DNA of 11,660 bases from JAEXNA01 sp050486105 (lineage in GTDB: Bacteria > Vulcanimicrobiota > Xenobia > Xenobiales > JADMJV01): the NCBI GenBank assembly GCA_050486105.1, contig JBJHCR010000208.1, forward strand, positions 1 through 11,660, in the 5' to 3' direction. Shown here piece by piece: positions 10,834 to 11,660 of the stretch. The position numbers were made by a program, and so were the translations under genes. Below the pieces are notes generated by a model that ran no database searches, was not told the DNA's origin, and saw nothing but the letters and a program-made list of their open reading frames with translations. The first letter of the stretch is position 1. The number at the start of each line of letters is the position of its first letter.

Positions 10834-11047
10834 CCAGAATATGGTCGGTTCACGGCATGAGGTATAGTTGCACTCTTTCGGTTCCACCTCCTATCCCGCT
10901 TCTCGAAAAATCGCCAAGGCCAAGCGAGTCTTGACCCACCAACGTTCTTTTACTGAGGTTTGTTCACACTGGGGGATCTTCTGGGCAGGAGCGTTGGTAA
11001 TCGTATAAGAACAGTAGACAAACAGCACGTTAGAGAGAGGTTTCACT

Positions 11048-11660
11048 TTGAGCGACAAAAGTGCCTTAATGAGCAAGAAAGTTGTCTACGACGGGGATGA
11101 CTACTCCCGCGACAACCTAGAGGTCATGGTCAAGGAGTACCAGTCCAAGCACGAGAACCGAATCGGTGAACTGGAAGAACTCAAGAAGACTCACGACCAG
11201 ATCAGTCGTGACATGACCGACGACCTGGCTGAACAGAAATCGGTTTGGGAGTGCATCAAGGACATGGGAACCGGGGAAGTGTCGGCCAATGTTCGTCTGC
11301 TCCTCGAGCGGATCCCGGTTCTTAGGGACAGACTTCCAGACCGGCCGCTTTCCGAACTGCTCCAGCAGAAGATTCACATCACCGAGACTCGTATCAGAGA
11401 GGTCGGGGGCTTCTTGGACCGCATGGAGTCCGAAGTCGAGAACGTTCGCCAAGACATTGTTCGGCTCAATAAGAAGATGATTGTGGCCGCCCAGAACGAG
11501 GAGCGCGCAGCTGAATATATCCTGCAGCTGAAAGAGCTGGAGAATCAGGCTCAGGCCGAGCTCGATGCCCTGGGCAAGGATGAAATCACCGTTGAGCACC
11601 GCAAGAAACAGTCCGAGATCGATGAAATCAAGCGACTGATCTGGACCCACGGTGGTAAAC
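11048..11660 (+). CDS. coiled-coil protein of unknown function (3' end missing)
   Basis: This open frame runs without a stop to the window edge: 204 residues seen, C-terminus absent. I do not recognise the family. The sequence is strongly charged and helical. It begins MSDKSALMSKKVVYDGDD, then heptad-like stretches such as RIGELEELKKTHDQI (about 38-52), IHITETRIREVGGFL (109-123) and ILQLKELENQAQAELDAL (158-175) predict long coiled coils. No signal peptide or membrane segment is visible. Start: TTG at 11048 has AGAGAGAGG 7 nt upstream. The ATG at 11069 (giving MSKKVVYDGDD) is an alternative but has no ribosome binding site. Codons end in G or C more consistently (CTG, AAG, GAG, GAC, ATC) than in the minus-strand genes, which suggests high expression. 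The opposite-strand frame 11650-11117 is its shadow. Confidence 0.75.
   Translation, partial: MSDKSALMSKKVVYDGDDYSRDNLEVMVKEYQSKHENRIGELEELKKTHDQISRDMTDDLAEQKSVWECIKDMGTGEVSANVRLLLERIPVLRDRLPDRPLSELLQQKIHITETRIREVGGFLDRMESEVENVRQDIVRLNKKMIVAAQNEERAAEYILQLKELENQAQAELDALGKDEITVEHRKKQSEIDEIKRLIWTHGGK

Larger units (their letters stand above)
10685..11047. other. intergenic region between divergent genes
   Basis: These 363 nt lie between the minus-strand pseudouridine synthase gene and the plus-strand coiled-coil gene, so they should hold both promoters. I see no tRNA, riboswitch or convincing small gene. A possible plus-strand -10 box TATAAG lies at 11004-11009, about 38 nt ahead of the TTG start, but with no good -35. 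Two inverted repeats occur (10762-10787 and 10819-10833). A 61-codon minus-strand frame (11076-10891) has no features of a real protein. Confidence 0.5.

Noticed and set aside
11117..11650. Minus-strand 177-codon frame at the right edge
   Set aside because: Its Leu-rich sequence is the mirror of the codon-biased coiled-coil gene on the plus strand, which has a ribosome binding site and a better protein profile.

Overview
The window comes from a bacterial chromosome. All recognisable genes lie on the minus strand except one partial gene at the right edge. Reading in the direction of minus-strand transcription (high to low coordinates), the order is: an RsuA/RluB-type pseudouridine synthase (10684-9947), DNA primase dnaG (9795-7984), the primary sigma factor rpoD (7981-6356), a secreted protein with two GspG-like (type II secretion pseudopilin) repeats (6359-5589), a strong rRNA promoter (5497-5469), 16S rRNA (about 5227-3722), a 413-nt spacer, 23S rRNA (about 3308-312), and a long 3' spacer that runs off the left edge with no recognisable 5S gene. 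A divergent plus-strand gene for a long, charged, probably coiled-coil protein of unknown function starts at 11048 and is cut by the right edge.

The dnaG-rpoD pair is the core of the 'macromolecular synthesis' operon found in many bacteria, here without rpsU in front. The three genes dnaG, rpoD and the secreted protein are packed tightly (a 2-nt gap, then a 4-nt GTGA start/stop overlap), so they are almost certainly one transcription and translation unit. The last stop codon is only 91 nt from the -35 box of the rRNA promoter, all in the same direction, and no convincing terminator lies between. The cell's primase, its primary sigma factor and an rRNA operon are therefore physically chained.

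The rRNA operon keeps much of its processing and antitermination machinery visible. A 21-bp stem with one G.U pair brackets 16S, an 18-bp perfect stem brackets 23S, and a near-identical boxA-type element (CTTTGACAACTG core) occurs both in the leader and ahead of 23S. No tRNA gene is visible in the 16S-23S spacer.

Taxonomy: the rRNAs are clearly bacterial, with all universal landmarks, and have no introns or endonuclease genes. I cannot assign a phylum by eye. The atypical RpoD (Ala/Lys-rich linker and an extra segment of about 35 residues in region 3) and the pseudopilin-repeat protein next to it suggest a poorly studied lineage, but that is inference. The rRNA half is ordinary in content. 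The least explained parts are the tandem-repeat secreted protein, the RpoD insertion, the structured sequence after 23S, and the partial coiled-coil gene.
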